From Pseudomonas graminis (GTDB lineage: Bacteria; Pseudomonadota; Gammaproteobacteria; Pseudomonadales; Pseudomonadaceae): a DNA stretch of 64,000 nucleotides. The notes below the pieces were generated by a model. It saw nothing but the letters and a program-made list of their open reading frames with translations, was not told the DNA's origin and did not search any database. Location: contig NZ_CP053746.1 in assembly GCF_013201545.1 (NCBI RefSeq), forward strand, positions 2,631,001 through 2,695,000, written 5' to 3'. Shown one piece after another: positions 45,977 to 54,962 of the stretch. A program made the position numbers and the translations under genes. Each line of letters opens with the position of its first letter. Positions within the stretch are counted from its first letter, which is position 1.

Positions 45977-46864
45977 ATGCGCTCGGACATACTGGCTCTC
46001 GGCAGCGTGCGGTTACTGCGCCTGGCATTGGGCTTGATTCTGGTCATCGTAGGCACAGCGTTGCTGGTCGCCCAGGGCCTCTCGTGGGTGGCGCTTGAGC
46101 CCAGAATGTTACGAGCGCTGGAAGGCGGCGCCATCTGTGCGTTGGGCACCGCGCTGGGGGCCGTGCCGGTGCTGGTGATCCGTGGCATGCCGGTGGCGGT
46201 GTCCGACGGCCTCCTGGGTTTCGGCGCCGGCATCATGCTGGCGGCGACAGCCTTTTCGTTGATCGTGCCGGGCCTGGGCGCGGCTCATGACCTGGGCTTT
46301 ACCCCATGGGGCGCCGGAGCCTTGGTCAGCTTCGGGATACTGCTCGGGGCGGCGGGTTTGTTTCTGGTGGATACGCTGGTCTCCAGAGGGCCGCAGTTAT
46401 CGGAGGTGGCCGGGAAACCGGCGATCCCTTCGAACATCTGGCTGTTTGTGATTGCCATCATTGCCCACAACATTCCGGAAGGCATGGCAGTGGGGGTGTC
46501 GGCAGGCGGCGGTCTGGCCCACGCCGACAGCCTGGCGATGGGCATCGCTTTGCAGGACGTCCCGGAAGGACTGGTTATCGCGCTGGTGCTGGCGTCCGCC
46601 GGCATGTCGCGTCTCAAGGCGTTCCTGATCGGCGCGGCGTCCGGACTGGTCGAGCCGGTATTCGCGGTGCTGTGCGCCTGGCTGGTGGAAGTCGCCGCAT
46701 CGCTGTTGCCGGTGGGACTGGCGTTGGCGGCCGGGGCGATGCTGCTGGTGGTGACCCACGAAATCATCCCCGAATCCCGTCGCAATGGTCACGAAAAGAT
46801 CGCCAGCTTCGGATTGCTGGTCGGGTTCTGCCTGATGATGGTGATGGACACCGCGCTGGCCTGA
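45977..46864 (+). CDS. ZIP-family metal transporter
   Basis: 295 aa, eight predicted membrane segments. Metal-site motifs of the ZIP family: HNIPEGMAVG in segment 4 and QDVPEGLVIA in segment 5, plus a His/Glu in VTHEIIPESRRNGH. Imports divalent metals such as zinc, iron or manganese. Its place 29 bp after sodA suggests it supplies metal (perhaps Mn) under iron limitation; that is inference. Confidence 0.9.
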   Translation: MRSDILALGSVRLLRLALGLILVIVGTALLVAQGLSWVALEPRMLRALEGGAICALGTALGAVPVLVIRGMPVAVSDGLLGFGAGIMLAATAFSLIVPGLGAAHDLGFTPWGAGALVSFGILLGAAGLFLVDTLVSRGPQLSEVAGKPAIPSNIWLFVIAIIAHNIPEGMAVGVSAGGGLAHADSLAMGIALQDVPEGLVIALVLASAGMSRLKAFLIGAASGLVEPVFAVLCAWLVEVAASLLPVGLALAAGAMLLVVTHEIIPESRRNGHEKIASFGLLVGFCLMMVMDTALA

Positions 46865-46888
46865 GGAGCGCGCAGGTGAAGGTCTGCC

Positions 46889-47311
46889 TCAGCCCAGCTT
46901 CGACAGCGTCACGGCATCCGGCTTGCCATCAAAAAACGCTTCAAGCACTTGCTGAAACACTGGCGTGTCCGGCGCGACCGCTGCAAACAGCGTCATGCTT
47001 GATCGCAGCTTCATGTCATCCGGTGAGCCCATGATCTGCGTGGCGCTGCGGTCTTTCCACTGAAGCAACGCTTCGCAGCAGCGCGCTAGCCGATCGCCCA
47101 ATACCGGATGCTGCACATAAGCGATCGCCTCTTCACGGCCACTGATGCCATACCGCCGGGCCATGTCGCTGTGGCCCAGGCCGGCCAGCTGCGGGAAGAC
47201 GAACCACATCCAGTGCGACTGTTTACGCCCGGACTTGAGTTCCGCCAATGCCCGTTCATGCATTGACGCTTGCGCCTCGACAAATCGCTGCAGGTCAAAT
47301 GGATCGCTCAT
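46889..47311 (-). CDS. DUF1810 family protein
   Basis: 140 aa. Begins MSDPFDLQRFVEAQASMHER and contains the family core RKQSHWMWFVFPQLAGLGHS and YLGP-like VQHPVLGDRLARCCEALL, with DDMKLRSSMTLFA near the end. Proteins of this type are soluble and widespread in bacteria; no function is established (some databases label them calpastatin without evidence). Start 47311 fits family length; the long frame to 47593 is not coding upstream of it. Confidence 0.88.
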   Translation of the reverse strand: MSDPFDLQRFVEAQASMHERALAELKSGRKQSHWMWFVFPQLAGLGHSDMARRYGISGREEAIAYVQHPVLGDRLARCCEALLQWKDRSATQIMGSPDDMKLRSSMTLFAAVAPDTPVFQQVLEAFFDGKPDAVTLSKLG

Positions 47312-47463
47312 TTCACTCACCTCGTCCTGACCACGGCACCCCGCCGTTCCTGAGATTGAGACTACAGCAGCGGGCGATGTTTCCAGCTCTTTGAGGCGCC
47401 GACTCCCCAGGTGGATAAAAACCCTTATAATCCTGCGCCTATTCATCTGATGCGAGATCCGCC

Positions 47464-47805
47464 GTGAGCTTACCGCCGTGCCCAAAATGCAGTTCCGAGT
47501 ACACCTATGAAGATGGCAGCCAGCTCGTGTGCCCGGAATGCGCCCACGAGTGGTCGGCTGATGGCGCCAGCGCCGAAGCGGGCGATGACACAAAGGTCAT
47601 CAAGGACGCAGTGGGTAACACCCTGCAGGACGGCGACACCGTTACGGTCATCAAGGACCTGAAGGTCAAAGGCTCGTCGCTGGTGGTCAAGGTCGGCACC
47701 AAGGTCAAAAACATCCGCCTGGTGGACGGCGATCACGATATCGACTGCAAAATCGACGGCATCGGCGCGATGAAGTTGAAGTCCGAGTTTGTGAAAAAGG
47801 GTTGA
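47464..47805 (+). CDS. yjdM: YjdM/PhnA-family zinc-ribbon protein
   Basis: 113 aa. N-terminal zinc ribbon with C6, C9, C23 and C26 ([20 protein letters not shown] then PEC), then a PhnA-type SH3-like domain ([39 protein letters not shown]). Once thought to be in phosphonate use, the family has no proven phosphonate role. GTG start at 47464. Divergent from the DUF1810 gene. Confidence 0.92.
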   Translation: MSLPPCPKCSSEYTYEDGSQLVCPECAHEWSADGASAEAGDDTKVIKDAVGNTLQDGDTVTVIKDLKVKGSSLVVKVGTKVKNIRLVDGDHDIDCKIDGIGAMKLKSEFVKKG

Positions 47806-47827
47806 TCCCGCAAATCCGCTGGCTACC

Positions 47828-47873
47828 CACTATGATCGTTCCTCACGCTCCGCGTGGGAACGATCATAGTGGG
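47828..47873. repeat. Long palindrome between convergent genes
   Basis: CCACTATGATCGTTCC and GGAACGATCATAGTGG arms around CACGC/GCGTG, 46 bp with one unpaired T. Serves as a hairpin between convergent yjdM and the sensor kinase gene. The core resembles a GTTCCCACGC...GCGTGGGAAC element seen in many pseudomonad genomes and differs from REP families A and B. Confidence 0.75.
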
Positions 47874-47889
47874 GCAACACGCCTCCGCC

Positions 47890-49254
47890 TCAGCTCGGCA
47901 AATTGATCCCGAACGTATTCACCCCATGCTCACTGCGCACGAACACGGTGCCGCCGTGCATCAGGGCGATGGCTTTGACGATCGCCAGGCCCAGCCCGTG
48001 GTTGGCGCCGCTGTTGCTGCGCGAGGCGTCGACGCGATAGAAGCGCTCGAACAGTTTCGGCAGATGCTCGCCAGCAATCGGCGCGCCGGGATTGGTCACG
48101 CCAATACTGACGTGATCACCCTCATCGCGAATATCCACCTGAATCAACTGCCCCGGCGAGGTGTGCTGCACCGCGTTGTGCAGCAGATTGATCAGCGCCC
48201 GGCGCAAGTGCGCGGTTTCGATCGGCGCGTTGGCATCCCCACGCACTTCAACCTGGACCTGGGCGTCCTCGAGAATGAAATCCAGATAGTCCAGGGTCTT
48301 CGCCACTTCTTGGGCGAGCGAGGCCTGGGTCAGTTGCGTCGCCTTGCTGCCCTGATCGGCGCTGGCGAGAAACAGCATGTCGTTGATGATCGAGCGCAGC
48401 CGTTCGAGCTCTTCGAGATTGGATTGCAGCACCTCGAAGTAATGCTCGGCGGATCGCCCTCGGGTCAGCGCTACTTGGGTCTGGCCGATGAGATTGGTCA
48501 GCGGCGAGCGCAATTCGTGGGCAACGTCGGCGTTGAACGACTCCAGCCGCGAATACGCCTGCTCCACCCGATCCAGCGTTGAGTTGAAGGAGGTCACGAA
48601 CTGATCCAGTTCCGGCGGCAGCGGCGACAACTTCAGGCGCCCGCTCAGTCGTGGCGGTGTCAGCTTGCGCGCCTCCAGGGACAACTCCGTCAGCGGTTTC
48701 AGGCCGATACGCGCCACCCAGTAACCCAATGCAGATGCGAGCAGGATGCCGATGGCCGCCAGACTGATCAGCGCGATCAGCAGGGAATGTTGGGTCTGCC
48801 AGAAGGTTTCGGTGTCGACCGCTGTCAGAAAACGCAGCGGCGGGCGTTGATCTTTCGCCGGGAACTGACTGACCAGCACCTTGAACGGGTAATCATGGCC
48901 CCTCAGGTTCAAGTCGCGCATGCCCAGCGGGCCGTTGGCAAAGGCACGGATCTCGGCGTCCGGGTCGCCGAATTCGTAGGTCGGGTTGTCGCTGACCACC
49001 CAGAAGCGCAGGCGTTTGTCTTCCTCGCTAAGCAGCCTGAGCTTGGCGTTGATCTTGGCCCAGTGTTCCGGGTTTCCGTAACGCTGCACGGCGGATTCGA
49101 GCACGCTGTAACGGGCGTCGACCTCCGCTTCCGGCAACAGGCCGAGGCTTTTATCCACTTGCAGGTAGAGCGCCCAGCCGATCAACAGAAACACCAGCAG
49201 CGCCACGAGGGCGAACATGCCGCTCAGGCGCAGGGCGATGGAATTAGTCGACAC
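47890..49254 (-). CDS. Heavy-metal-type sensor histidine kinase (CusS/CopS-like)
   Basis: 454 aa. Membrane segments at about 12-32 (FALVALLVFLLIGWALYL) and 160-180 enclose a periplasmic sensor of about 125 residues; then HAMP, H-box NADVAHELRSPLTNLIGQTQ, N-box NLLHNAVQHT, and G box GLGLAIVKAI. Layout and linker fit the CusS/IrlS/CopS family, but no Met/His-rich copper loop is evident in the periplasmic part. It overlaps its response regulator by 11 bp and ends an adaptor-pump-regulator-kinase operon, so it probably controls that pump. Confidence 0.88.
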   Translation of the reverse strand: MSTNSIALRLSGMFALVALLVFLLIGWALYLQVDKSLGLLPEAEVDARYSVLESAVQRYGNPEHWAKINAKLRLLSEEDKRLRFWVVSDNPTYEFGDPDAEIRAFANGPLGMRDLNLRGHDYPFKVLVSQFPAKDQRPPLRFLTAVDTETFWQTQHSLLIALISLAAIGILLASALGYWVARIGLKPLTELSLEARKLTPPRLSGRLKLSPLPPELDQFVTSFNSTLDRVEQAYSRLESFNADVAHELRSPLTNLIGQTQVALTRGRSAEHYFEVLQSNLEELERLRSIINDMLFLASADQGSKATQLTQASLAQEVAKTLDYLDFILEDAQVQVEVRGDANAPIETAHLRRALINLLHNAVQHTSPGQLIQVDIRDEGDHVSIGVTNPGAPIAGEHLPKLFERFYRVDASRSNSGANHGLGLAIVKAIALMHGGTVFVRSEHGVNTFGINLPS

Positions 49255-49921
49255 GACGGCTCTCCAGCACGTAACCCATGCCGCGGATGGTGTGCAGCAA
49301 TTTTTGCTCGAACGGCCCGTCGAGCTTGGCCCGCAGTCGTTTGATCGCGACTTCGACGACGTTGGCGTCGCTGTCGAAATTCACGTCCCAGACCATCTCG
49401 GCAATCGACGTCTTCGACAGGATTTCCCCCTGACGCCGGGCCAGTACGCTGAGCAGCGAAAACTCCTTGGCGGTGAGGTCCAGACGCACGCCGGCACGGG
49501 TGGCTTTGCGGCTGATCAGGTCGATCCACAAATCGGCGACACTGATCTGCACCGGCTCGTGGCCGCCGCTGCGCCGGGTCAGGGCTTGCAGACGCGCAAC
49601 CAGTTCCAGAAACGAGAACGGCTTGCCTAGGTAATCGTCGGCGCCTTCGCGCAGGCCGCGTATGCGATCGTCGACGTTCTCGCGGGCGGTGAGCATGATC
49701 ACCGGCGTCTGTTTACGCGCACGCAGGGCGCGCAGCACGCCATAACCGTCCAGGCCCGGCAGCATGACGTCGAGAATGATCACCGCGTATTCGCTTTCCA
49801 GCGCCATGTGCAGGCCTTCGATGCCTTCGCGCGCGACGTCGGTGGTGTAACCCTGCTCGGTCAGGCCCCGGTGCAGGTAATCGGCGGTTTTCTCTTCGTC
49901 TTCGATAATCAGGACACGCAT
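49244..49921 (-). CDS. OmpR-family response regulator (CusR/CopR-like)
   Basis: 225 aa. Receiver with D8/E9, phospho-acceptor D51 (ILDVMLPGLDGYG) and the conserved K in LGKPFSFLEL; winged-helix DNA-binding domain with DLISRKATRAGVRLDLTAKE, ILSKTSIAEMVWDVNFDSDA and IKRLRAKLDGPF, strongly CusR/CopR/IrlR-like. Expected to bind the TGTCAATATTGTCA box upstream of this operon and so autoregulate it. 53 bp after the RND gene. Confidence 0.9.
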   Translation of the reverse strand: MRVLIIEDEEKTADYLHRGLTEQGYTTDVAREGIEGLHMALESEYAVIILDVMLPGLDGYGVLRALRARKQTPVIMLTARENVDDRIRGLREGADDYLGKPFSFLELVARLQALTRRSGGHEPVQISVADLWIDLISRKATRAGVRLDLTAKEFSLLSVLARRQGEILSKTSIAEMVWDVNFDSDANVVEVAIKRLRAKLDGPFEQKLLHTIRGMGYVLESRRVD

Positions 49922-49974
49922 CGGTCCACGCTCACTTTTCGCTGCTTGCTTATTAGGTGCTTGGGTTCAACCGC

Positions 49975-52900
49975 TTATTTTTCAGCAACCAGGTCGGCCG
50001 CAGCCGGCCTGGAAACTGTTGAACCTGATGCTACCGAGCCCGGCGTTGGACGCTGGCGATGGAAAATTCGCTCCAGTTGCAGGTAGATCACCGGCGTGGT
50101 GAACAGCGTCAACGCCTGGCTCACCAGCAATCCTCCTACCACGGCGATGCCCAACGGCTGACGCAGCTCAGCGCCGACACCATAACCGAGCATCAAGGGC
50201 AGCGCGCCGAGCAATGCGGCCAGCGTGGTCATGATGATGGGCCGAAAGCGCGTCAGACACGCTTCATAGATAGCGTCGCGCGGGGACATCCCGCGATTGC
50301 GCTGGGCGTCCAGCGCGAAGTCCACCAGCAGGATGCCGTTTTTCTTGACGATGCCGATCAGCAGCACGATGCCGATCAGGCCCATGATCGAAAAGTCCTG
50401 ACCCATCAGCCACAGCAGCAACAGTGCGCCGATACCGGCGGAGGGCAGGGTGGAAATGATCGTCAGCGGATGGACGAAGCTTTCATACAGCACGCCCAGA
50501 ATGATGTACACCGCCACCAGCGCGGCGAGAATCAGCCACGGCTGGTTCGCCAGCGAGCTCTGAAATGCCTGGGCCGCGCCCTGGAAGTTGCCGATGATCG
50601 AGGCCGGCATGCCGATCTCGTTCTTCGCCTGATCGAGCAACACCACGGCATCGCCCAGCGCCACGCCCGCCGACAGGTTGAAGGACAGGTTCGCGGCCGG
50701 GAACATCCCGTCATGGCTGATCGACAACGGGCCCATCCTCGGCGCACCGACCTTGGCCAGCGCCGACAGCGGCACCATTTCATTGGTCAGCGGCGAGCGC
50801 AGGTAAAAGTAGTTCAGGCTTTCGGCCTTGCCGCGCTGTTGCGGCTCCAGCTCCAGAATGACTTTGTACTGGTTGATGTCGGTCTGGTATTCGTTGATCT
50901 GGCGCTGACCAAAGGCGTCGTACAGCGCCTGATCGACATCTGCTGTGGTCAGGCCGAAGCGCGCGGCGGCGCTGCGGTCGATGTCCAGATGCGTGACGCT
51001 GCCGCCCAGTTGCAAGTCGTTGGAGAGGTCGCGGAAAGCCGGCAGTGTTTTCAGCTTATCGGTCAGCTTCTGCGTCCAGACATTCAGCAGCGCGCCGTCG
51101 TTGCTCTTGAGCACGTATTGGTACTGCGCGCGGCTCGGCCCGGAACTCAGGTTGATGTCCTGCCCCGCGCGCAGGTACAGGACGATGCCGGGGATCTGCG
51201 CCAGTTTCGGCCGGATCCGGTCGATGAACTGACTGGCGGAAACGTCACGGTCTGCACGGTCCTTGAGGGCGATCCACACCCGGCCGTTGGCGATCGTCTG
51301 GTTGCTGCCGCTGACCCCCACCGAGTGGGAAAACGCCTTGACCGCCGGATCGGCCGCGATGATTTTCGCCAGCTGTTTGTGTTTCTCGATCATGTCCGGG
51401 AAGGAAATATCCGCCGCCGCTTCGCTCGTGCCCAGCACCATGCCGGTGTCCTGCACCGGGAAGAAACCTTTGGGGATCAGCACATAGCCGACAACCGCCA
51501 GCACCAGAGTCAGGCCAAATATCCCCATCATCAATCGCTCGTGGGCGAGGGCGAAGCGCACGCCGCGGGCATACCGCGCCAGCAGTCGTTCGCCGAAGCC
51601 GGGTTTGGCGTGGGGATCGTGCTTCGGCGCGCGCATGAACAGCGCCGCCAGGGTGGGTGCCAGGGTCAGCGAGACCACCACCGAGATCAGAATGGTCGAC
51701 GTCGCCGTCAGCGCGAACTCCTTGAACAGCCTGCCGACCACGCCGCCCATGAACAGCAGCGGAATGAAGGCGGCGACCAGCGAAAAGCTGATCGACACCA
51801 CGGTAAAGCCGATTTCGCTGGACCCTTTGATCGCCGCGTCGCGCTTGCTTTCGCCGGCTTCCAGGTGTCGATGGATGTTCTCCACCACGACAATCGCATC
51901 GTCGACGACAAACCCCACCGCGACCACGATGGCCACCAGCGTCAGGTTATTCAGGCTGAAGCCGAGCACGTACATCAGCGCGAAGCTGGCGACGAGGGAC
52001 ACGCCCAGCACGGCAGTCACGATCAGCGTCGCAGAGAGCTGGCGCAGGAACAGCGCCATGACCGCAATCACCAGCGCGATGGCAATCAGCAACGTCATTT
52101 CCACTTCATGCAGCGACGCACGAATGGTTTTGGTGCGGTCGCTGAGCACCGAAACGTCCACCGACGCCGGGAGCATTTCCTGCAATTTGGGCAACTGGCC
52201 GAGCACGCGATCGACCGTCTCGACGATGTTCGCGCCGGGCTGGCGGAACACCACGATGTTCACGCCCTGTTGATCCCCGGACCAGGCCCGCACGTAGGCG
52301 TTTTCAGAACCGTTGATGACTTTCGCCACGTCACGCAGATGAACCGGGGCGCCGTCTTTGTAGGAAACAATCAGTTGTTCGTAGTCCTTTGCCTGAAACA
52401 GTTGGTCGTTGGAGGCGAGGGTGGAAATGCTGTCTTTGCCATACAGCGCGCCCTTGGCCAGGTTGAGGCTGGTCTGCTGCAGGGATTCCCGCAGATCGGC
52501 GAGGGTCAGCCCGATGGACGCCAGTTTTTCAGGCGCCGCCTGGACGCGAATTGCCGGACGTTGCTGGCCAGTGATGTTGACCTGTCCGACGCCATCGATC
52601 TGACTCAACTGGCGCGCCAGCAGGGATTCGGTGACGTCGCTGAGTTCGGTGCCGGGCATCAGGTTCGAGCTGACGCTGAGGATCAGCACCGGGCTGTCCG
52701 CCGGGTTGACCTTACGCCAGGTCGGCAGCGTCGGCAGGTCTGCGGGCAAACGTCCAGCCGCCGTGTTGATCGCTGCCTGCACTTCCTGCGCGGCGGTGTC
52801 GATGCTTTTGTTAAGGGTGAATTGCAGGGTCAGGTTGGTGGAGCCCAGTGCGCTGCTCGAGGTCATCTGGGTCATGCCGGGAATGGCGCTGAATTGCACT

Positions 52901-53115
52901 TCAAGCGGTGTTGCCACCGATGACGCCATGGTTTCGGGGCTGGCACCGGGCAACTGGGCCGCGACCTGAATCGTCGGAAATTCGGCTTCCGGCAGCGGCG
53001 CCACTGGCAGGCGAGGGAAGGCGATGCAGCCCAGCAGCACCAGCGCGAAGGTCAGCAGGACTGTGGCAATCGGGTGATTGACGCACCAGGCGGAAATAGA
53101 CCCGCGGCTGTTCAT
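49975..53115 (-). CDS. RND efflux permease (HAE-1 type, MdtC/MuxC-like)
   Basis: 1046 aa, full length, twelve membrane segments and two periplasmic loops. N-terminus ISAWCVNHPIATVLLTFALV, porter segment SIDTAAQEVQAAINTAAGRL, proton-relay aspartates in VAVGFVVDDAIVVVENIHRH, and LFVDDA-type tail GIVKKNGILLVDFALDAQRN. Drives proton-coupled export of drugs or other amphiphiles. MdtB/C and MuxB/C systems use two different permeases; only one is here. Overlaps the adaptor gene by 4 bp (ATGA). No outer-membrane factor is encoded nearby, so it probably borrows one. Confidence 0.92.
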   Translation of the reverse strand: MNSRGSISAWCVNHPIATVLLTFALVLLGCIAFPRLPVAPLPEAEFPTIQVAAQLPGASPETMASSVATPLEVQFSAIPGMTQMTSSSALGSTNLTLQFTLNKSIDTAAQEVQAAINTAAGRLPADLPTLPTWRKVNPADSPVLILSVSSNLMPGTELSDVTESLLARQLSQIDGVGQVNITGQQRPAIRVQAAPEKLASIGLTLADLRESLQQTSLNLAKGALYGKDSISTLASNDQLFQAKDYEQLIVSYKDGAPVHLRDVAKVINGSENAYVRAWSGDQQGVNIVVFRQPGANIVETVDRVLGQLPKLQEMLPASVDVSVLSDRTKTIRASLHEVEMTLLIAIALVIAVMALFLRQLSATLIVTAVLGVSLVASFALMYVLGFSLNNLTLVAIVVAVGFVVDDAIVVVENIHRHLEAGESKRDAAIKGSSEIGFTVVSISFSLVAAFIPLLFMGGVVGRLFKEFALTATSTILISVVVSLTLAPTLAALFMRAPKHDPHAKPGFGERLLARYARGVRFALAHERLMMGIFGLTLVLAVVGYVLIPKGFFPVQDTGMVLGTSEAAADISFPDMIEKHKQLAKIIAADPAVKAFSHSVGVSGSNQTIANGRVWIALKDRADRDVSASQFIDRIRPKLAQIPGIVLYLRAGQDINLSSGPSRAQYQYVLKSNDGALLNVWTQKLTDKLKTLPAFRDLSNDLQLGGSVTHLDIDRSAAARFGLTTADVDQALYDAFGQRQINEYQTDINQYKVILELEPQQRGKAESLNYFYLRSPLTNEMVPLSALAKVGAPRMGPLSISHDGMFPAANLSFNLSAGVALGDAVVLLDQAKNEIGMPASIIGNFQGAAQAFQSSLANQPWLILAALVAVYIILGVLYESFVHPLTIISTLPSAGIGALLLLWLMGQDFSIMGLIGIVLLIGIVKKNGILLVDFALDAQRNRGMSPRDAIYEACLTRFRPIIMTTLAALLGALPLMLGYGVGAELRQPLGIAVVGGLLVSQALTLFTTPVIYLQLERIFHRQRPTPGSVASGSTVSRPAAADLVAEK

Positions 53116-54272
53116 TTCGCCGCCCCGGTGGCGTCGGCAAGGGCATCCACAGGATCACCCTTGACCACCTCGATGCGCGTGCCGTTTTTCAGGCGCGACT
53201 GACCGTCGCTGACCAGCACGTCATTGGCCTCCACCCCGCTGATCAACATCAGGTCGCTGTCCTGATACAGCACCTTGACCGGCACCACCTCGGCAGTGTC
53301 GCCTTTGATCCGATACACGTAATGCTGGTCGATGCCGCGCTGCACCACTTGCGGCGGGACCTTCAGGGCTCCGCGGTCGATGGCGGTCTGAATCCGCACG
53401 GTCACCAATTGCCCGGGCCATAGCTTCTCCTGCGCATTGTCGAATATCGCCTTGGCGCGGATGGTGCCAGTGCTAGCGGCCACCTGATTGTCGATCAACA
53501 GCAACTTGCCCTGACCCAGCAGCGTGCCGGTCGCCCCTTCGCCGAGGTAGGCGTTGACCGGCGCGGGCGTGCTGGAAGCAATCAGATCATGCAGCGTGGG
53601 CAGCATCTGCTGCGGCAGGGAAAACTCCACTGACACCGGGTCGATCTGCGTCACCGAGAACAGCCCGGTCGCGTCGCTGACGCGCAGGAAGTTGCCCTCA
53701 TCGACGTTGCGGATGCCGACCCGGCCCGTCACGGGCGAGCGTATTTGCGTGTAGGAAAGCTGCACTTGCGAGGCATTGATCGACGCCTGATTGCCCAGTG
53801 CCGTGGCCTTGAGTTGGTCGACCAGCGCTTGCTGTTGATCGTATTGCTGCCTGGAAATGCTGTTGTCGACGGTGAGCAGCTTGTAGCGCTTGAGGTCGAC
53901 GTTGGCCACGTTCAGCTGCGCCTGGCTCTGGGTCAACAGCGCTTTGGTCTGTTCGAGGGCGGCGCGGATCGAGCGATCATCGATGGTTGCCAGCAGATCA
54001 CCCGCCTTGACCTGCTGCCCTTCCTTGACCAGCACTTTGGTCAGGATGCCGTCCACCTGCGGGCGGATCACCACGCTTTGCAGCGACAGCACCGAGCCTA
54101 TGCCGGTGACATAACGGGGCACGTCTTCCTGCATGACGTTGATGACGCGCACCGGCACGGCAACGGGAGCGCTGACCTTTTTCGCAGCGGGGCGGGTCAT
54201 CGCCCAGACGCCTATCGCCACCAGCACGACCAACACGGTCGCGAGCACCACCACTTTGTTCTTCTTCTGCAT
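53112..54272 (-). CDS. RND periplasmic adaptor (MFP, MdtA-like)
   Basis: 386 aa. N-terminal membrane anchor (VVVLATVLVVLVAIGVWAMT), lipoyl halves (SVVIRPQVDGILTKVLVKEG, and YTQIRSPVTGRVGIRNVDEG) around an alpha-helical hairpin with coiled coil (about 110-165), and a beta-barrel plus membrane-proximal domain (QHYVYRIKGDTAEVVPVKVL). Connects the RND pump to an outer-membrane channel. ATG 54272 is used since residues before it (from a TTG at 54287) do not resemble a signal; no clear SD is present. First gene of the operon. Confidence 0.9.
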   Translation of the reverse strand: MQKKNKVVVLATVLVVLVAIGVWAMTRPAAKKVSAPVAVPVRVINVMQEDVPRYVTGIGSVLSLQSVVIRPQVDGILTKVLVKEGQQVKAGDLLATIDDRSIRAALEQTKALLTQSQAQLNVANVDLKRYKLLTVDNSISRQQYDQQQALVDQLKATALGNQASINASQVQLSYTQIRSPVTGRVGIRNVDEGNFLRVSDATGLFSVTQIDPVSVEFSLPQQMLPTLHDLIASSTPAPVNAYLGEGATGTLLGQGKLLLIDNQVAASTGTIRAKAIFDNAQEKLWPGQLVTVRIQTAIDRGALKVPPQVVQRGIDQHYVYRIKGDTAEVVPVKVLYQDSDLMLISGVEANDVLVSDGQSRLKNGTRIEVVKGDPVDALADATGAAK

Positions 54273-54361
54273 ACAGGGACAGGCCAACCAGTGAATGAGG
54301 GGCGGGTAACCGGAAGCGTCCTTTATAACCCTTTGACCCGGTCAGCAAAATGACTGCTACC

Positions 54362-54375
54362 TGTCAATATTGTCA
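54362..54375. promoter_or_regulatory. CusR/CopR-type box upstream of the RND operon
   Basis: TGTCAATATTGTCA differs by one base from the CusR core TGACAANNTTGTCA and sits inside a wider near-palindrome ACCTGTCAATATTGTCAGGT. It lies 90 bp before the adaptor start and about 195 bp before the divergent fimbrial gene. Confidence 0.65.
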
Positions 54376-54569
54376 GGTGAATAAGGGCAGACGATGAACG
54401 TGGGTAAAGAAACAGCGCCGCAGGGCGATACCCAAGTAGAAGCCACGAGTTTCGATGAACGAGTTCTACTGTGACGGGGAAAATTCCTACATAAACTTCG
54501 TGAGTTCTAAATGCTTGTTCACAGGCCGGGACTTACTTTGTGAGCCGGGCCTACTCCGGAGTGTTTGCG

Positions 54570-54899
54570 ATGAAAAGCCAAAAGGCTGTTTCGCTGTTTT
54601 TCTCGATCACGGTCATCGGTGCGTGTGCCATGACAGTGCCGGCCGCCTGGGCTACCCAAGGCGCGCTAATGTTTCACGGCAGCGTGACCAATGCGACGTG
54701 CGACGCGCAGGTTTATAGCGCTCCGTCTTCAACCGGCTCTTTTAAAACCTTGCGAGCCGACACTTATCTGACCGTGGGCGATAGCGGTGGTGACGACACG
54801 TGCGCTCAGCGAGTTGGGCCCGTACAGGTCACTTTCAACGAGCTGTCCGCAGCCGGGCCGGATATTCACGCGGGCATCGTCACGCTGACGTACCAATAG
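54570..54899 (+). CDS. Short fimbrial-type pilin-like protein
   Basis: 109 aa including a signal peptide (VSLFFSITVIGACAMTVPAA, cleavage after AWA). The mature 80-odd residues follow the type-1 pilin plan: GALMFHGSVTNATCDAQVYS at the start, GPVQVTFNELSAAG, and a final beta strand VTLTYQ with penultimate Tyr; two cysteines could pair. Shorter than a usual pilin (150 residues or more). ATG 54570 follows GGAG. It has its own terminator, so it is expressed separately from the next pilin. Minor or initiator subunit, by inference. Confidence 0.7.
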   Translation: MKSQKAVSLFFSITVIGACAMTVPAAWATQGALMFHGSVTNATCDAQVYSAPSSTGSFKTLRADTYLTVGDSGGDDTCAQRVGPVQVTFNELSAAGPDIHAGIVTLTYQ

Positions 54900-54934
54900 G
54901 CGGTTTCTAGCTTCCCCTAAAACATTCGCTGACG

Positions 54935-54962
54935 AACCCGGCTCAATCGAGCCGGGTTTTTT
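54935..54962 (+). terminator. Rho-independent terminator after the short pilin gene
   Basis: AACCCGGCTC, loop AATC, GAGCCGGGTTTTTT: perfect 10-bp stem with T6. The rest of the 338-bp gap to the next gene shows no gene; it must hold the promoter of the main fimbrial operon. Confidence 0.92.

Noticed and set aside
46306..47034. 242-codon frame inside the ZIP gene running into the DUF1810 gene
   Set aside because: Out-of-frame shadow; Gly/Arg-rich with no family match.
50059..52923. 954-codon open frame antisense to the RND permease
   Set aside because: Composition rich in His, Gln and Arg, no domain; complement of a clear RND gene.
54455..54718. Alternative 87-codon frame over the short pilin gene
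   Set aside because: The pilin frame has the signal peptide, pilin motifs and SD; this one has none.
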